Source of the DNA: Actinomycetes bacterium
Lineage (GTDB): Bacteria > Actinomycetota > Actinomycetes > Actinomycetales > Microbacteriaceae
Direction: 5' to 3'
NCBI GenBank assembly: GCA_023431405.1
Contig: JAEYVZ010000070.1
Coordinates: 1-55,369 of the forward strand
DNA: 55,369 nt
Both the position numbers and the translations under genes were made by a program. A model generated the notes under the pieces. The model was not told the DNA's origin, searched no databases, and saw only the letters and a list, made by a program, of their open reading frames with translations. Below are positions 8,353 to 16,158 of the stretch, one piece after another (the stretch's first letter is position 1; each line of letters opens with the position of its first letter).

Positions 8353-9086
8353 CCGCGCGGCTTCCGCCGGTAGGCGAGGTCGCGGATGTCGCGTCCCTTC
8401 GCGAGGCCCTTGCGTTCGAAGGCGGTCATGACCCGGCCGTCGAAGCGCGGAGCCCACTCGCCGTCGAAGTCGGGGGCGAAGCCGTCGGCATCCGCCATCA
8501 CCTCCCGCATCTGCAGGGCGTAGTCCTCCCAGTCGGTGGCCAGGCGCAGCGCACCGCCGTCGCGGAGGGCGCGCGCTGCCAGCGGCGGGAACGCGGGCGC
8601 GACGAGACGCCGTTTGACGTGCTTCTTCTTGTGCCACGGGTCGGGGAAGAAGATCCACAGCTCGTCGACCGATGCCTCCGGGAGCAGGTGCTCGAGCACC
8701 TCGGGCGCGTTCGCCTCGACGAGGCGGAGGTTGGTCACGCCTTCCCGGTCGGCGTCGAGCATCGTGCGGGCAAGGCCTGCCCGGAAAACCTCGACGGCCA
8801 GGAAGTCGCGCTCGGGATGGGATGCCGCGGCCGCCACGATCGCGTGCCCCTGCCCCGACCCGATCTCGACCGTGAGCGGGGCGACCCGGCCGAACACGTC
8901 GGCGGGCACGATCGTGGATCCCGGGAGCACGCTCGTCGCGGCGGCGTCGCGGGCCACCGGCAGCAGGTAGCGAGGGGCGAGGTCGTCCCAGCCACGCTCC
9001 TGCGCTTCGCTCATCCGGCCGCTGCGGCGCACGAACGAGACCGGTTTGTCGCGGAATCGGCGCTCGGGCGGGGGTGCGTCAGTCAC
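8349..9086 (-). CDS. trmB: tRNA (guanine-46-N7)-methyltransferase TrmB
   Basis: Class I SAM-dependent methyltransferase of 245 residues that methylates N7 of G46 in the tRNA variable loop. The SAM-binding motif is LTVEIGSGQGHAI near residues 71-83, and the acidic end of strand 2 lies in DFLAVEV. The family signature FFPDPWHKKKHVKRRL (about 144-159) is intact, and TDWEDYA follows. The N-terminal tail is charged and variable as usual. The start is GTG 9086. TAGCCT (9098-9093) lies 6 nt upstream, and the intervening GGAGGG could also act as a ribosome site. It leads a two-gene unit with the CPBP-like gene. Confidence 0.96.
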   Translation of the reverse strand: MTDAPPPERRFRDKPVSFVRRSGRMSEAQERGWDDLAPRYLLPVARDAAATSVLPGSTIVPADVFGRVAPLTVEIGSGQGHAIVAAAASHPERDFLAVEVFRAGLARTMLDADREGVTNLRLVEANAPEVLEHLLPEASVDELWIFFPDPWHKKKHVKRRLVAPAFPPLAARALRDGGALRLATDWEDYALQMREVMADADGFAPDFDGEWAPRFDGRVMTAFERKGLAKGRDIRDLAYRRKPRG

Positions 9087-9144
9087 CCCTCCAGGCTACC
9101 GACCGCGCTGAGGCGCCTCGACCGCGCTCGATCCCCCAGCGTGC

Positions 9145-9981
9145 TCAGTCGACCGTGACGAAGTCGATGAGCTCCTCGACGCGTCCGAGGAGAGCCGGGT
9201 CGAGGTCGCGGTAGGAGCGGACGGCGCCGAGGATCCGCTGCCAGTTGCGGGCGAGGTCGATCGGGGTCTCGGCGGGCCACCCGAGCGCACGGCTCACCCC
9301 CGCCTTCCACTCGATGCCGCGTGGCACCTCCGGCCAGGCGGCGATGCCGAGGGCGCGCGGGGTGACGCACTGCCACACATCGACGTGCGGGTGACCGACG
9401 ATCCTCACGTGACGGCCGTGCGGACCGCGAGCGACCGCCTCGGCGATGCGGGTCTCCTTCGACCCGGGGACGAGGTGGTCGACGAGCACGCCGTAGCGGC
9501 GACCCTCCGACGGCGGGTCGTCGCGCAGGACCTCGTCGAGCAGGTCGATCCCCTGCAGGAACTCCACGACGACGCCTTCCGCGCGCAGGTCATCGCCCCA
9601 CACCTTCTCGACGAGCTCCGCATCGTGCTTGCCCTCGACGAGGATGCGCGAGGCCCGGGCGACACGGGCGCGGGCCTGGGGGGCCGCGAACGAACCGGAT
9701 GCCGTGCGCGCGGGTCCCGCAGGAGCCTTGCGCTTCGGCGGGGCGAGGGTGACGGCCTCGCCCTCGACGAGGAACCCCCCACCGAGGGGGAACAGGCGCC
9801 GCTTGCCGTGGCGGTCTTCGAGCTCGACGAGTCCCGGCTGCACGCCGACGACCGCACCGCAGAAACCGTCGGCGGCCACCTCCACCACCAGATCGCGCTC
9901 GGCCTCGACCGTGGGAATGGCCCGGCGTCCGGCCTCCCGCCATCCGGGTGCCAGCACGTCGCTTCCGTACCTGTCGTCCAT
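9145..9981 (-). CDS. DUF3097 family protein
   Basis: Protein of 278 residues matching the actinobacterial DUF3097 family, whose function is not established. The N-terminus RYGSDVLAPGWR is family-typical. Residues 20-85 look like a small beta-rich domain. The middle part contains ILVEGKHDAELVEKVWG and later YGVLVDHLVPGSKE, which resemble the glutamate strand and the acidic DxD region of a TOPRIM fold; this is my reading of motifs, not a proven homology. The C-terminus is helical (LLGRVEELIDFVTVD). The ATG at 9981 has GGAGGAGC just upstream and TAGGCT further up, so unlike its neighbours it has a short leader. Confidence 0.85.
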   Translation of the reverse strand: MDDRYGSDVLAPGWREAGRRAIPTVEAERDLVVEVAADGFCGAVVGVQPGLVELEDRHGKRRLFPLGGGFLVEGEAVTLAPPKRKAPAGPARTASGSFAAPQARARVARASRILVEGKHDAELVEKVWGDDLRAEGVVVEFLQGIDLLDEVLRDDPPSEGRRYGVLVDHLVPGSKETRIAEAVARGPHGRHVRIVGHPHVDVWQCVTPRALGIAAWPEVPRGIEWKAGVSRALGWPAETPIDLARNWQRILGAVRSYRDLDPALLGRVEELIDFVTVD

Positions 9982-10179
9982 TGCTCCTCCGAAGGCGCGA
10001 GCCTAATCGCCCGGCACCACCTCCCCGCACAGCGACGCGCAGATGCGCGGCGAACGCCAGCAGGGAAAACGCCATGAGTGCACGTGCTGCCCCGCGGGCG
10101 CCTACCACCGCATGCGGCACGAGGAATAGACTCGCGAGTGGGGGGCGGGTCTGCTGCACCCGGACGAGGAGGACCACCG

Positions 10180-12141
10180 ATGCGATCGCGCTGGGCGCTG
10201 GCGCTCACGGCTGCTGTGTCGATCGTGTTCGGAGGAGCCGTCGCCGCCTCGGCGACCGCCCCGGTGTCGCTCGGAAGCACCCGCGTGGTCGACGAGGCGG
10301 GCGTGCTGAGCGCCGCCGATGAGCGTGCCGTGCAAGACCGCTCGGAGCAGCTGACCGAAGCGTCCGACCTCGACCTGTGGGTCGTGTTCGTCGATGAGTT
10401 CACCGATCCCGCCGACGCCGCCGACTGGGCGAACACGGTCGCGCGCGACAACAACCTCGGCATCCGCCAGTACGTGCTGGCCGTCGCCGTCGAGGGGCGC
10501 GCCTACTATCTGTCCGGCGACTCGGAAGGCCCCGTGTCGGACGATGCCCTCGCCGCGATCGAACGCGACCGCATCCAGCCCGAGCTCTCCGACGGCGACT
10601 GGGCGGGGGCGGCGATCGCCGCGGCCGACGGACTCGCCGCCGCCACCGGCGGAGGCGGGGGCGTGGGCTTCGGCGGCGTGCTGTTCATCGGCCTCCTCGT
10701 GGTGGTCGTCGGCGGCGTGATCTGGCTCGTCATCCGCTCTCGCCGCACAGGCGCGAGCGGCACGGCGACCCGACGCGGCCCGGCCGAGCTCCCGCTCGAA
10801 GAGCTCGAACGACAGGCGGGCTCGGCGCTCGTGCAGACCGACGACGCCATCAAGACCAGCGAGCAGGAGCTCGGGTTCGCCCGCGCGCAGTTCGGCGACG
10901 AGGCGACCGCGCCGTTCGCCGAGACCCTCGCCCAGGCCAAGGCCGACCTCGACAAGGCGTTCTCGCTCAAGCAGCAGCTCGACGACTCCGTGCCCGACAG
11001 CGAGGAAGACGCGCGGGCGTGGAACACGCAGATCATCGAGCTGTGCGCGCACGCCAACAGCGAGCTGGATGCCAAGGCCGCCGCCTTCGACGAGCTGCGC
11101 CAGCTCGAGCAGAACGCACCCGAGGCCCTCACCCGGGCGCAGGGCGACCGCGTCGCGGCGAACCCGACCGTCGAGGCGGCCGCCGCACGCCTGACAGAAC
11201 TGCAGGCGGCGTACGCACCCGACGAGCTCGCCACCGTCGCCGACAACATCTCCCAGGCCCGCCAGCGCCTCGCGTTCGCCGACGAGCAGCTCGCTCAGGC
11301 GGAAGCCGCGATCGGCGCCGGAGACGGGGCGCGCGCAGCCGTCGGCATCCGGGCAGCCGAAGAGGCCACGACGCAGGCGACGCTCCTGTGCGAGGCGGTC
11401 GCACGACTCGGCGACGACCTGACCGGCGCCGAGCGCGACGCCGCTGCCCTCGTCGCCGAGCTGCAGAAAGACCTCGCCACCGCCGAAGCGCTCCCCCAGG
11501 CAGACGGCCGCATCGCGGGCGTCATCGCGGGAACGCGCCAGCAGCTGGCGACCGCTCAGCCCCTTCTCGCCGGCACCGCCAAACGTCCCATGCAGGCACT
11601 CGACACCCTCGAGAAGGCGAACGCCGAGATCGACGGGGTGCTGGCCGGCATCCGCGACGAGGAGGAGAAGAAGCAGCGGGCCGCGCAGCAGCTGCAGCAG
11701 CTCCTCACCCACGCCCAGGCGCAGGTCTCGGCCGCCGAGGACTACATCACCTCGCGCCGCGGGGCCGTCGGGGCGACGGCGCGCACGCGCCTCGCCGAAG
11801 CGGGCGCCTCGATCGTCCAGGCTCGCCAGCTCGCACAGACCGACCCCGTGCAGGCCGTCTCGGTCGCCCAGCGCGCCAACGACCTCGCCGCCCAGGCGAT
11901 CCGCCTCGCCCAGAACGACGTCGGCTCCTTCAGTGGTGGCGGCGGAGGCGGCGGTGACCTCATGGGAGCCGTGCTCGGCGGCATCGTCATCAACTCGATG
12001 CTCGGCGGCGGACGCAGCCGCGGCGGTGGGATGCCGTCGATGCGCAGCCCGGGACGCGGCGGCGGCTTCGGCGGCGGCCGCAGCTCCGGCAGCTTCGGCG
12101 GCGGCGGCACCCGCTCCCGGCGCGGTGGAGGACGCTTCTGA
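10180..12141 (+). CDS. Secreted/membrane TPM-domain protein with long coiled coil and glycine-rich tail
   Basis: Protein of 653 residues. A signal peptide (ALALTAAVSIVFGGAVAASA) is followed by a TPM domain at about 35-145 (VVDEAGVLSAADERAVQD, DLWVVFVDEF, YLSGD), a fold linked in other bacteria to phosphatase or membrane-protein quality-control roles. A membrane helix lies near 167-187 (VLFIGLLVVVVGGVIWLVI). Residues about 205-590 are charged, Ala- and Gln-rich and predicted coiled coil. The last 65 residues are Gly/Ser/Arg repeats with a short hydrophobic patch. Thus TPM faces outside and the coiled coil inside. PspA follows 87 nt downstream, which suggests a shared envelope-stress role. GAGGAGGA at 10166-10173 fixes the start. 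Confidence 0.9.
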   Translation: MRSRWALALTAAVSIVFGGAVAASATAPVSLGSTRVVDEAGVLSAADERAVQDRSEQLTEASDLDLWVVFVDEFTDPADAADWANTVARDNNLGIRQYVLAVAVEGRAYYLSGDSEGPVSDDALAAIERDRIQPELSDGDWAGAAIAAADGLAAATGGGGGVGFGGVLFIGLLVVVVGGVIWLVIRSRRTGASGTATRRGPAELPLEELERQAGSALVQTDDAIKTSEQELGFARAQFGDEATAPFAETLAQAKADLDKAFSLKQQLDDSVPDSEEDARAWNTQIIELCAHANSELDAKAAAFDELRQLEQNAPEALTRAQGDRVAANPTVEAAAARLTELQAAYAPDELATVADNISQARQRLAFADEQLAQAEAAIGAGDGARAAVGIRAAEEATTQATLLCEAVARLGDDLTGAERDAAALVAELQKDLATAEALPQADGRIAGVIAGTRQQLATAQPLLAGTAKRPMQALDTLEKANAEIDGVLAGIRDEEEKKQRAAQQLQQLLTHAQAQVSAAEDYITSRRGAVGATARTRLAEAGASIVQARQLAQTDPVQAVSVAQRANDLAAQAIRLAQNDVGSFSGGGGGGGDLMGAVLGGIVINSMLGGGRSRGGGMPSMRSPGRGGGFGGGRSSGSFGGGGTRSRRGGGRF

Positions 12142-12228
12142 CCCGCCGGCCCCGGCATCCGTGCCCCCGTCACGCCCGACCCACCCACTTCACCGACACC
12201 ACGACCTCCCGCTAGGAAAGGAAAACCG

Positions 12229-12963
12229 ATGGCAAAGCAGTCCATCTTCGGCCGCATCTCGACCCTCGTGAAGGCGAACATCAACGCCCTCATCGACTCC
12301 GCCGAAGATCCCGAGAAGATGCTCGACCAGCTGGTCCGCGACTTCACGAACAACATCGCCGACGCCGAGTCGGCCATCGCGGAGACGATCGGAAACCTTC
12401 GCCTGCTCGAGCGCGACCACGCCGAAGACGTGAAGGCCGCCGCCGAGTGGGGCAACAAGGCTCTCGCCGCCAGCCGCAAGGCCGACGAGCTGCGGGCGGC
12501 CGGCAACACCGCCGACGCCGACAAGTTCGACAACCTCGCCAAGATCGCCCTGCAGCGTCAGATCAGCGAGGAGAACGAGGCGCGTGCGATCGCCCCGTCG
12601 ATCGAGGCGCAGACGGAGGTCGTCGCCAAGCTCAAGGACGGCCTCAACGGCATGAAGCAGAAGCTCGAGCAGCTGAAGTCGAAGCGCTCCGAGCTGCTGG
12701 CCCGCGCCAAGACCGCCGAGGCGCAGAACAAGGTGCACGACGCGGTCAAGTCGATCGACGTGCTCGACCCGACCAGCGAACTCGGCCGCTTCGAAGACAA
12801 GGTGCGCCGCCAGGAGGCCCTCGCCGCCGGCAAGGCCGAGATCGCGGCGTCGTCGATCGACGCGCAGTTCAACGAGCTCGAAGACGTCGGCGAGCTCACC
12901 GAGGTCGAGGCGCGCCTGGCCGCGCTGAAGACCGGCGGTGCGGCCGGCCAGATCGAGCAGTAA
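12229..12963 (+). CDS. pspA: PspA/IM30-family membrane-stress protein
   Basis: Protein of 244 residues, almost wholly alpha-helical and charged, of the PspA/IM30/Vipp1 (ESCRT-III-like) family that polymerises on damaged inner membrane. The start GRISTLVKANINALIDSAED is the family amphipathic helix 1, and helix 2-3 residues include DPEKMLDQLVRDF. The length is typical. AGGAAAGGA upstream gives a strong ribosome site. It follows the TPM protein closely and is probably co-transcribed from the TPM promoter, since I see no separate promoter in the 87-nt gap. No PspF-like regulator is visible, as usual in actinomycetes. Confidence 0.94.
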   Translation: MAKQSIFGRISTLVKANINALIDSAEDPEKMLDQLVRDFTNNIADAESAIAETIGNLRLLERDHAEDVKAAAEWGNKALAASRKADELRAAGNTADADKFDNLAKIALQRQISEENEARAIAPSIEAQTEVVAKLKDGLNGMKQKLEQLKSKRSELLARAKTAEAQNKVHDAVKSIDVLDPTSELGRFEDKVRRQEALAAGKAEIAASSIDAQFNELEDVGELTEVEARLAALKTGGAAGQIEQ

Positions 12964-13041
12964 GGCCCATCGTCAGCGCCGGGTGTCCTCGCGGCGCCCG
13001 GCGCTGACGCATTCGCGCCGCCGACGACAGGAGAACGATCC

Positions 13042-13851
13042 ATGACCCGCTTCCTCGTGGTGCCGCAGTGGCAGGGCTCCCCCGCCGCGCGCGCGATGCT
13101 GCTCATCGACGGCGCCGAGGCGATCGCCGGCGACCTCCCCCGCGCGCGCAGCACCCGCGTGGAGGTTCCGGTGGAGGCCGGGGAGTCGCTCGACACCGGC
13201 ATCCGGCGTCTGAGCGCCCTGCAGCGTGTGAAAGACCGCCTGCACGAGGCTCTCGCCGAATCCGACGAGGTTCCCCTCGTCGTCGGTGGCGACTGCGGCG
13301 TGGCGGTGCCGGCGATCGCCCACGCCGCCGCGCGCAACCCCGACCTCGCCGTCGTGTGGCTCGATGCGCACGCCGACTCCCACACCCCGGGCACGTCGGT
13401 ATCCGGCGCGTTCGCCGGGATGGCTCTGGCATCGGTGTGGAACGACACCCCGCTCGCCCCCGCGGCCGTCGGGCCGGAGCGGGTCGTGCTCGCCGGGGCG
13501 CGCGAGTTCGATGACGCCGAGCGCGAGCGACTCGACGCGTCGCCCGTGACGCTCGTCGACGTCGACGCGCTGACGGATGCCGCCGCCCTCGCCGATGCGG
13601 TGGAGCGCACCGGAGCCGGTGCCGTGTACATCCACGTCGACCTCGACGTGCTCGACCCCGCGGTGCTCTCGGGCGTCTCCCTCCCGCTCCCGTTCGGGCT
13701 CACTCTCGAGCAGCTCACCGGGGCGATCCGGGAGCTTCGCGCACGCGTGCCGCTCGTCGGCTCGTCGATCGCCGGCTTCGCGCCGCCCACCCCGGCGGCC
13801 GCCGTCGACGACCTCGGCACGATCCTCCGCATCGTCGGAGCGCTCGCATGA
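13042..13851 (+). CDS. Arginase/agmatinase/formiminoglutamase-family hydrolase
   Basis: Ureohydrolase-fold enzyme of 269 residues. The three metal-binding motifs are present: GGDCG near 82-86 (usual form GGDH), DAHADSH near 112-118, and HVDLDVLDP near 199-207, which together hold two manganese ions. The His of GGDH is replaced by Cys, seen in some members. The protein is shorter than true arginases, so the substrate (arginine, agmatine or another guanidino compound) is open. The start ATG at 13042 has an AGGAGA site. Its stop overlaps the next gene by 4 nt, so the two are translationally coupled. Confidence 0.85.
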   Translation: MTRFLVVPQWQGSPAARAMLLIDGAEAIAGDLPRARSTRVEVPVEAGESLDTGIRRLSALQRVKDRLHEALAESDEVPLVVGGDCGVAVPAIAHAAARNPDLAVVWLDAHADSHTPGTSVSGAFAGMALASVWNDTPLAPAAVGPERVVLAGAREFDDAERERLDASPVTLVDVDALTDAAALADAVERTGAGAVYIHVDLDVLDPAVLSGVSLPLPFGLTLEQLTGAIRELRARVPLVGSSIAGFAPPTPAAAVDDLGTILRIVGALA

Positions 13852-14300
13852 TCGCGCGCCCCCCGGCAGGATGGCGCGAGCGCGCCGAGACGGCCGTCGC
13901 ACGGGGCGATCGACTCGACCGCTGGATTCCGGCCGCTCTCCTCGACTCGCCGATCAGCCTGGTGGGCTTCTGGTGGGGTACGGCGGTCGGCTGGATCTGG
14001 GGCTCCCTGTGGTCGACCGGTGAGATCCGCCGCCGGGGCGGACTGTGGGTCTTCACCGGCATGCCCCGCTGGACGTTCCGGCGCGGCGGGGTCTGCGTCG
14101 GCGCATGCTTCCTGACGGGAACGGCGCCGGTCACCGACGCTCTGCTGCGCCATGAGGCGGTGCACGCACGGCAGTGGCGACGCTACGGCTTCCTGATGCC
14201 GGTGCTGTACCTCGTGGCGGGGCGGAACCCGCTCACCAACCGCTTCGAGGTGCTGGCAGGGCTCGAAGACGGCAACTACGTGCCCCGCGGCGCCCGCTGA
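13848..14300 (+). CDS. Small membrane-associated protein with HExxH motif, putative metalloprotease
   Basis: Protein of 150 residues without a name I can defend. A hydrophobic segment at about 36-56 (SLVGFWWGTAVGWIWGSLW) is followed by a domain with HEAVH at 102-106 in the context LLRHEAVHARQWRRYG, then a second hydrophobic stretch (FLMPVLYLVAG) and NRFE with Glu134. His102, His106 and Glu134 could be the zinc ligands of a minimal gluzincin-type peptidase, with Glu103 as the base. This is inferred from the motif alone. Its ATG overlaps the arginase-family stop (ATGA), so it is made with that enzyme. Confidence 0.6.
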   Translation: MIARPPAGWRERAETAVARGDRLDRWIPAALLDSPISLVGFWWGTAVGWIWGSLWSTGEIRRRGGLWVFTGMPRWTFRRGGVCVGACFLTGTAPVTDALLRHEAVHARQWRRYGFLMPVLYLVAGRNPLTNRFEVLAGLEDGNYVPRGAR

Positions 14301-14309
14301 ACGGCCCGC

Positions 14310-14780
14310 TCAGCGCGAAGCGGTCAGGCCGAAACGCGCAGGGGTGTGGATGTCGGATGCCGTGAAGCCGAGCACCTCGGTGAGGTGGTCGACGATGTCG
14401 GCCGTGCCCAGGAACCCGCCGAGCAGGTGGACGTGGGTCGAGGCGGCCGCCTCATCGCACAGCATCTCGTCTGCCCAGGCGTTGACGGCACGCGCCACGG
14501 CTTGACCGGGAGCGCAGGAGCGTCCGGTGCCGGGGTCGCCGGTGCGACGCGAGCGGTCGAGCCAGGTGAGGGTCATGCGGGCGGGCACCGACAGGTCGCC
14601 GATCCACGACGCGTCGGGCACCTCGACGAACACCCGGCCGGTGGAGCACAGCGGAAGCGTGGTCAGGAGCGTCTCCAGCTCGACGAGCGCGTGCTCGTCG
14701 GCGGTGATGAGGTGCTGGACCCGCGCGTGCTTCGCGGCACGGCAGGCCCGCGTGCTGTGCTCTGCGTGCATCGTGGACAT
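14310..14780 (-). CDS. SIP-domain (siderophore-interacting protein C-terminal-like) protein
   Basis: Protein of 156 residues matching the C-terminal half of siderophore-interacting flavoreductases (SIP domain) without the FAD-binding half. Family-like parts are HLITADEHALVELETLL, GRVFVEVPD and RAVNAWADEM. It also carries a basic Cys-containing N-terminus (RACRAAKHARVQH). A role in iron release or iron-complex handling is inferred. Strong support for iron control comes from the DtxR/IdeR-like palindrome directly abutting its -10 box. GGAGGTGTC is just before ATG 14780. TATAGT ends only 9 nt before that ATG, so the leader is at most a few bases. Confidence 0.8.
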   Translation of the reverse strand: MSTMHAEHSTRACRAAKHARVQHLITADEHALVELETLLTTLPLCSTGRVFVEVPDASWIGDLSVPARMTLTWLDRSRRTGDPGTGRSCAPGQAVARAVNAWADEMLCDEAAASTHVHLLGGFLGTADIVDHLTEVLGFTASDIHTPARFGLTASR

Positions 14781-14789
14781 GACACCTCC

Positions 14790-14795
14790 ACTATA
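14790..14795 (-). promoter_or_regulatory. -10 box of the SIP-domain gene
   Basis: TATAGT on the minus strand, 9 nt before the ATG at 14780. It is a near-perfect -10 element; the -35 position is occupied by the iron-type palindrome. Predicted transcription starts 2-3 nt before the start codon. Confidence 0.65.
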
Positions 14796-14796
14796 C

Positions 14797-14822
14797 GTGA
14801 GGAAAGGCATGCCTAACCTCAC
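14797..14822. promoter_or_regulatory. DtxR/IdeR-like iron operator
   Basis: A 26-bp inverted repeat: GTGAGG and CCTCAC flank the perfect core AGGCATGCCT, with only the AA/AA pairs between arms mismatched. On the minus strand, TGAGGTTAGGC followed by ATGCCTTT matches 13 of 19 positions of the IdeR consensus TTAGGTTAGGCTAACCTAA. It lies immediately upstream of the -10 box of a SIP-domain gene, where an iron-loaded repressor would block transcription. The repressor gene itself is not in the window. Confidence 0.7.
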
Positions 14823-14868
14823 TCGCGGATGCCTGACCTCAGTCGCGGATGCCTGACCTCAGTCGCGG
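14809..14868. repeat. Three tandem 20-bp repeats
   Basis: Units ATGCCT(A/G)ACCTCA(C/G)TCGCGG at 14809-14828, 14829-14848 and 14849-14868; the last two are identical. The third contains the stop codon of the phosphatase gene (CGC GAC TGA on the minus strand). The first forms one half of the iron operator. Each unit carries an AGGT(T/C)AGGCAT half-site, so the array may be a set of weak extra repressor sites or a product of slippage. Confidence 0.9.
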
Positions 14869-15614
14869 AGGACGAGCACGCGACGCAGCTCGCGCAGCTC
14901 GTCGTCGTCCAGCCCCTGCGCGCGCAGGAACTCGACGGGCGCGCCGTACTGCTCGCGCAGCTCCTCCAGAAGCCCCCTCATGACCGGCGCCGGTGAGCGG
15001 GTCGCGAGGTCTGCGAGGTTCCGCGCCTCCGGATGCATCCGCTGCAGGTAGGCCAGCACACGGGCGTTGCGATCGGCGGGCAGGAGTGCCTCCGTGCGCG
15101 CGTAGTCATCGATGATCGCCTCCTCCGAGACCCCGGCCGCGGCGAGGGTCAGCGCGACGACGACCCCGGTGCGATCCTTCCCCACCGTGCAGTGCACGAG
15201 CACGGGAGGGGCCGTGATGACGTCGCGGACGACGTCGACCAGCGCCGGACCGGAGGCCTCCACCAGCGACCGGTAGAGCGCGTCGAGGGTGAGGTCGGCG
15301 TCGAAGAACGATGCCAGCGAGCCCGCGAACAGCGGCACGCGCCGCACATCCACCTCCAGGTCGCCGACGTCGGTCGGCTCGAAGGCGATCTCGTCGTCTT
15401 CCCGCAGATCGACGATGCGCCGCACACCGAGGCTCCGCAGCGCATCCCGTCCGGCGTCACTCACGCGAGCGAGGTTGCCGGAGCGGAAGAGCACACCATG
15501 GCGAGTGACGCCGCCGTCGGCAGGAAGCCCGCCGACATCGCGGAAGTTGAGGGCCCCCGGCACGGCGCCGTGCGACATGTCCGGCATCCCCGATGCGGCC
15601 GGCACGTCAGACAT
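14859..15614 (-). CDS. Tyrosine-protein phosphatase, PtpB/Y-phosphatase 3 type
   Basis: Phosphatase of 251 residues. The active-site loop HCTVGKDRTG places the nucleophile at Cys142 and the catalytic Arg at 148; the Lys-Asp pair inside the loop is typical of the MptpB-like group, which also acts on lipid phosphates. The N-terminal ALNFRDVGGL and LFRSGNLARVSDAG are family hallmarks. There is no signal peptide, so it is cytosolic or exported by another route. Its start overlaps the end of the AhpD-like gene by 8 nt, so they form one operon. The C-terminus ends inside the 20-bp tandem repeats. Confidence 0.9.
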   Translation of the reverse strand: MSDVPAASGMPDMSHGAVPGALNFRDVGGLPADGGVTRHGVLFRSGNLARVSDAGRDALRSLGVRRIVDLREDDEIAFEPTDVGDLEVDVRRVPLFAGSLASFFDADLTLDALYRSLVEASGPALVDVVRDVITAPPVLVHCTVGKDRTGVVVALTLAAAGVSEEAIIDDYARTEALLPADRNARVLAYLQRMHPEARNLADLATRSPAPVMRGLLEELREQYGAPVEFLRAQGLDDDELRELRRVLVLRD

Positions 15615-16095
15615 CGGCGGCAGCGACGGCCCGCTTGCGCGGCGGCACGGGGTACTTGCCGGCGATCGTGATGCGGTTGAACGCGTTGATCGACACGAGC
15701 AGCCAGCTCAGCGCGACATACTCCTCTTCGCTGAGCACGCCGCCCACACGGTCGTACACGTCGTCGGGGACGCCGTCTTCGTGGATGAACACGTAGCACT
15801 CGGCCAGTTCCAGCGCCGCCCGCTCCCGCGCAGTGAAGACACCCGAGTCGCGCCACGCGGCCAGCTGCGCGATCTCGTCGGCCGTGATCCCCGCCGCGAC
15901 AGCACGATCGACATGGATGCGCACGCAGTAGGCGCAGCCGTTGAGCTGCGACGCGTGGATGAGCGCGAGCTCCTTGAGGCGGGCGTCGATGCCCGCGGCG
16001 GCGGCGATCTCGCCGACCGTCTGCGAGAACGCCTCGAGGGCGTCGTAGGCCGGACGCGCCGAGCGCGACAGGTGCACACGTCGTTCCTGGGTCAT
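15607..16095 (-). CDS. AhpD-like carboxymuconolactone decarboxylase-family protein
   Basis: Protein of 162 residues with the alkylhydroperoxidase D core: KELALIHASQLNGCAYCVRIH, with redox cysteines at 54 and 57 and His61, the proton-relay arrangement of AhpD-like enzymes. It probably reduces peroxides or acts as a thiol-redox partner. TAGGCT (16107-16102) lies 6 nt before the ATG at 16095, so the mRNA is probably leaderless. It opens the operon with the PtpB-type phosphatase and is divergent from an alpha/beta hydrolase. Confidence 0.9.
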   Translation of the reverse strand: MTQERRVHLSRSARPAYDALEAFSQTVGEIAAAAGIDARLKELALIHASQLNGCAYCVRIHVDRAVAAGITADEIAQLAAWRDSGVFTARERAALELAECYVFIHEDGVPDDVYDRVGGVLSEEEYVALSWLLVSINAFNRITIAGKYPVPPRKRAVAAADV

Positions 16096-16158
16096 GACGA
16101 CAGCCTACGGCGACGCCACGCGTGGATGCCGGTGGTCGCGGTCGGGCAGACTGTCGTC

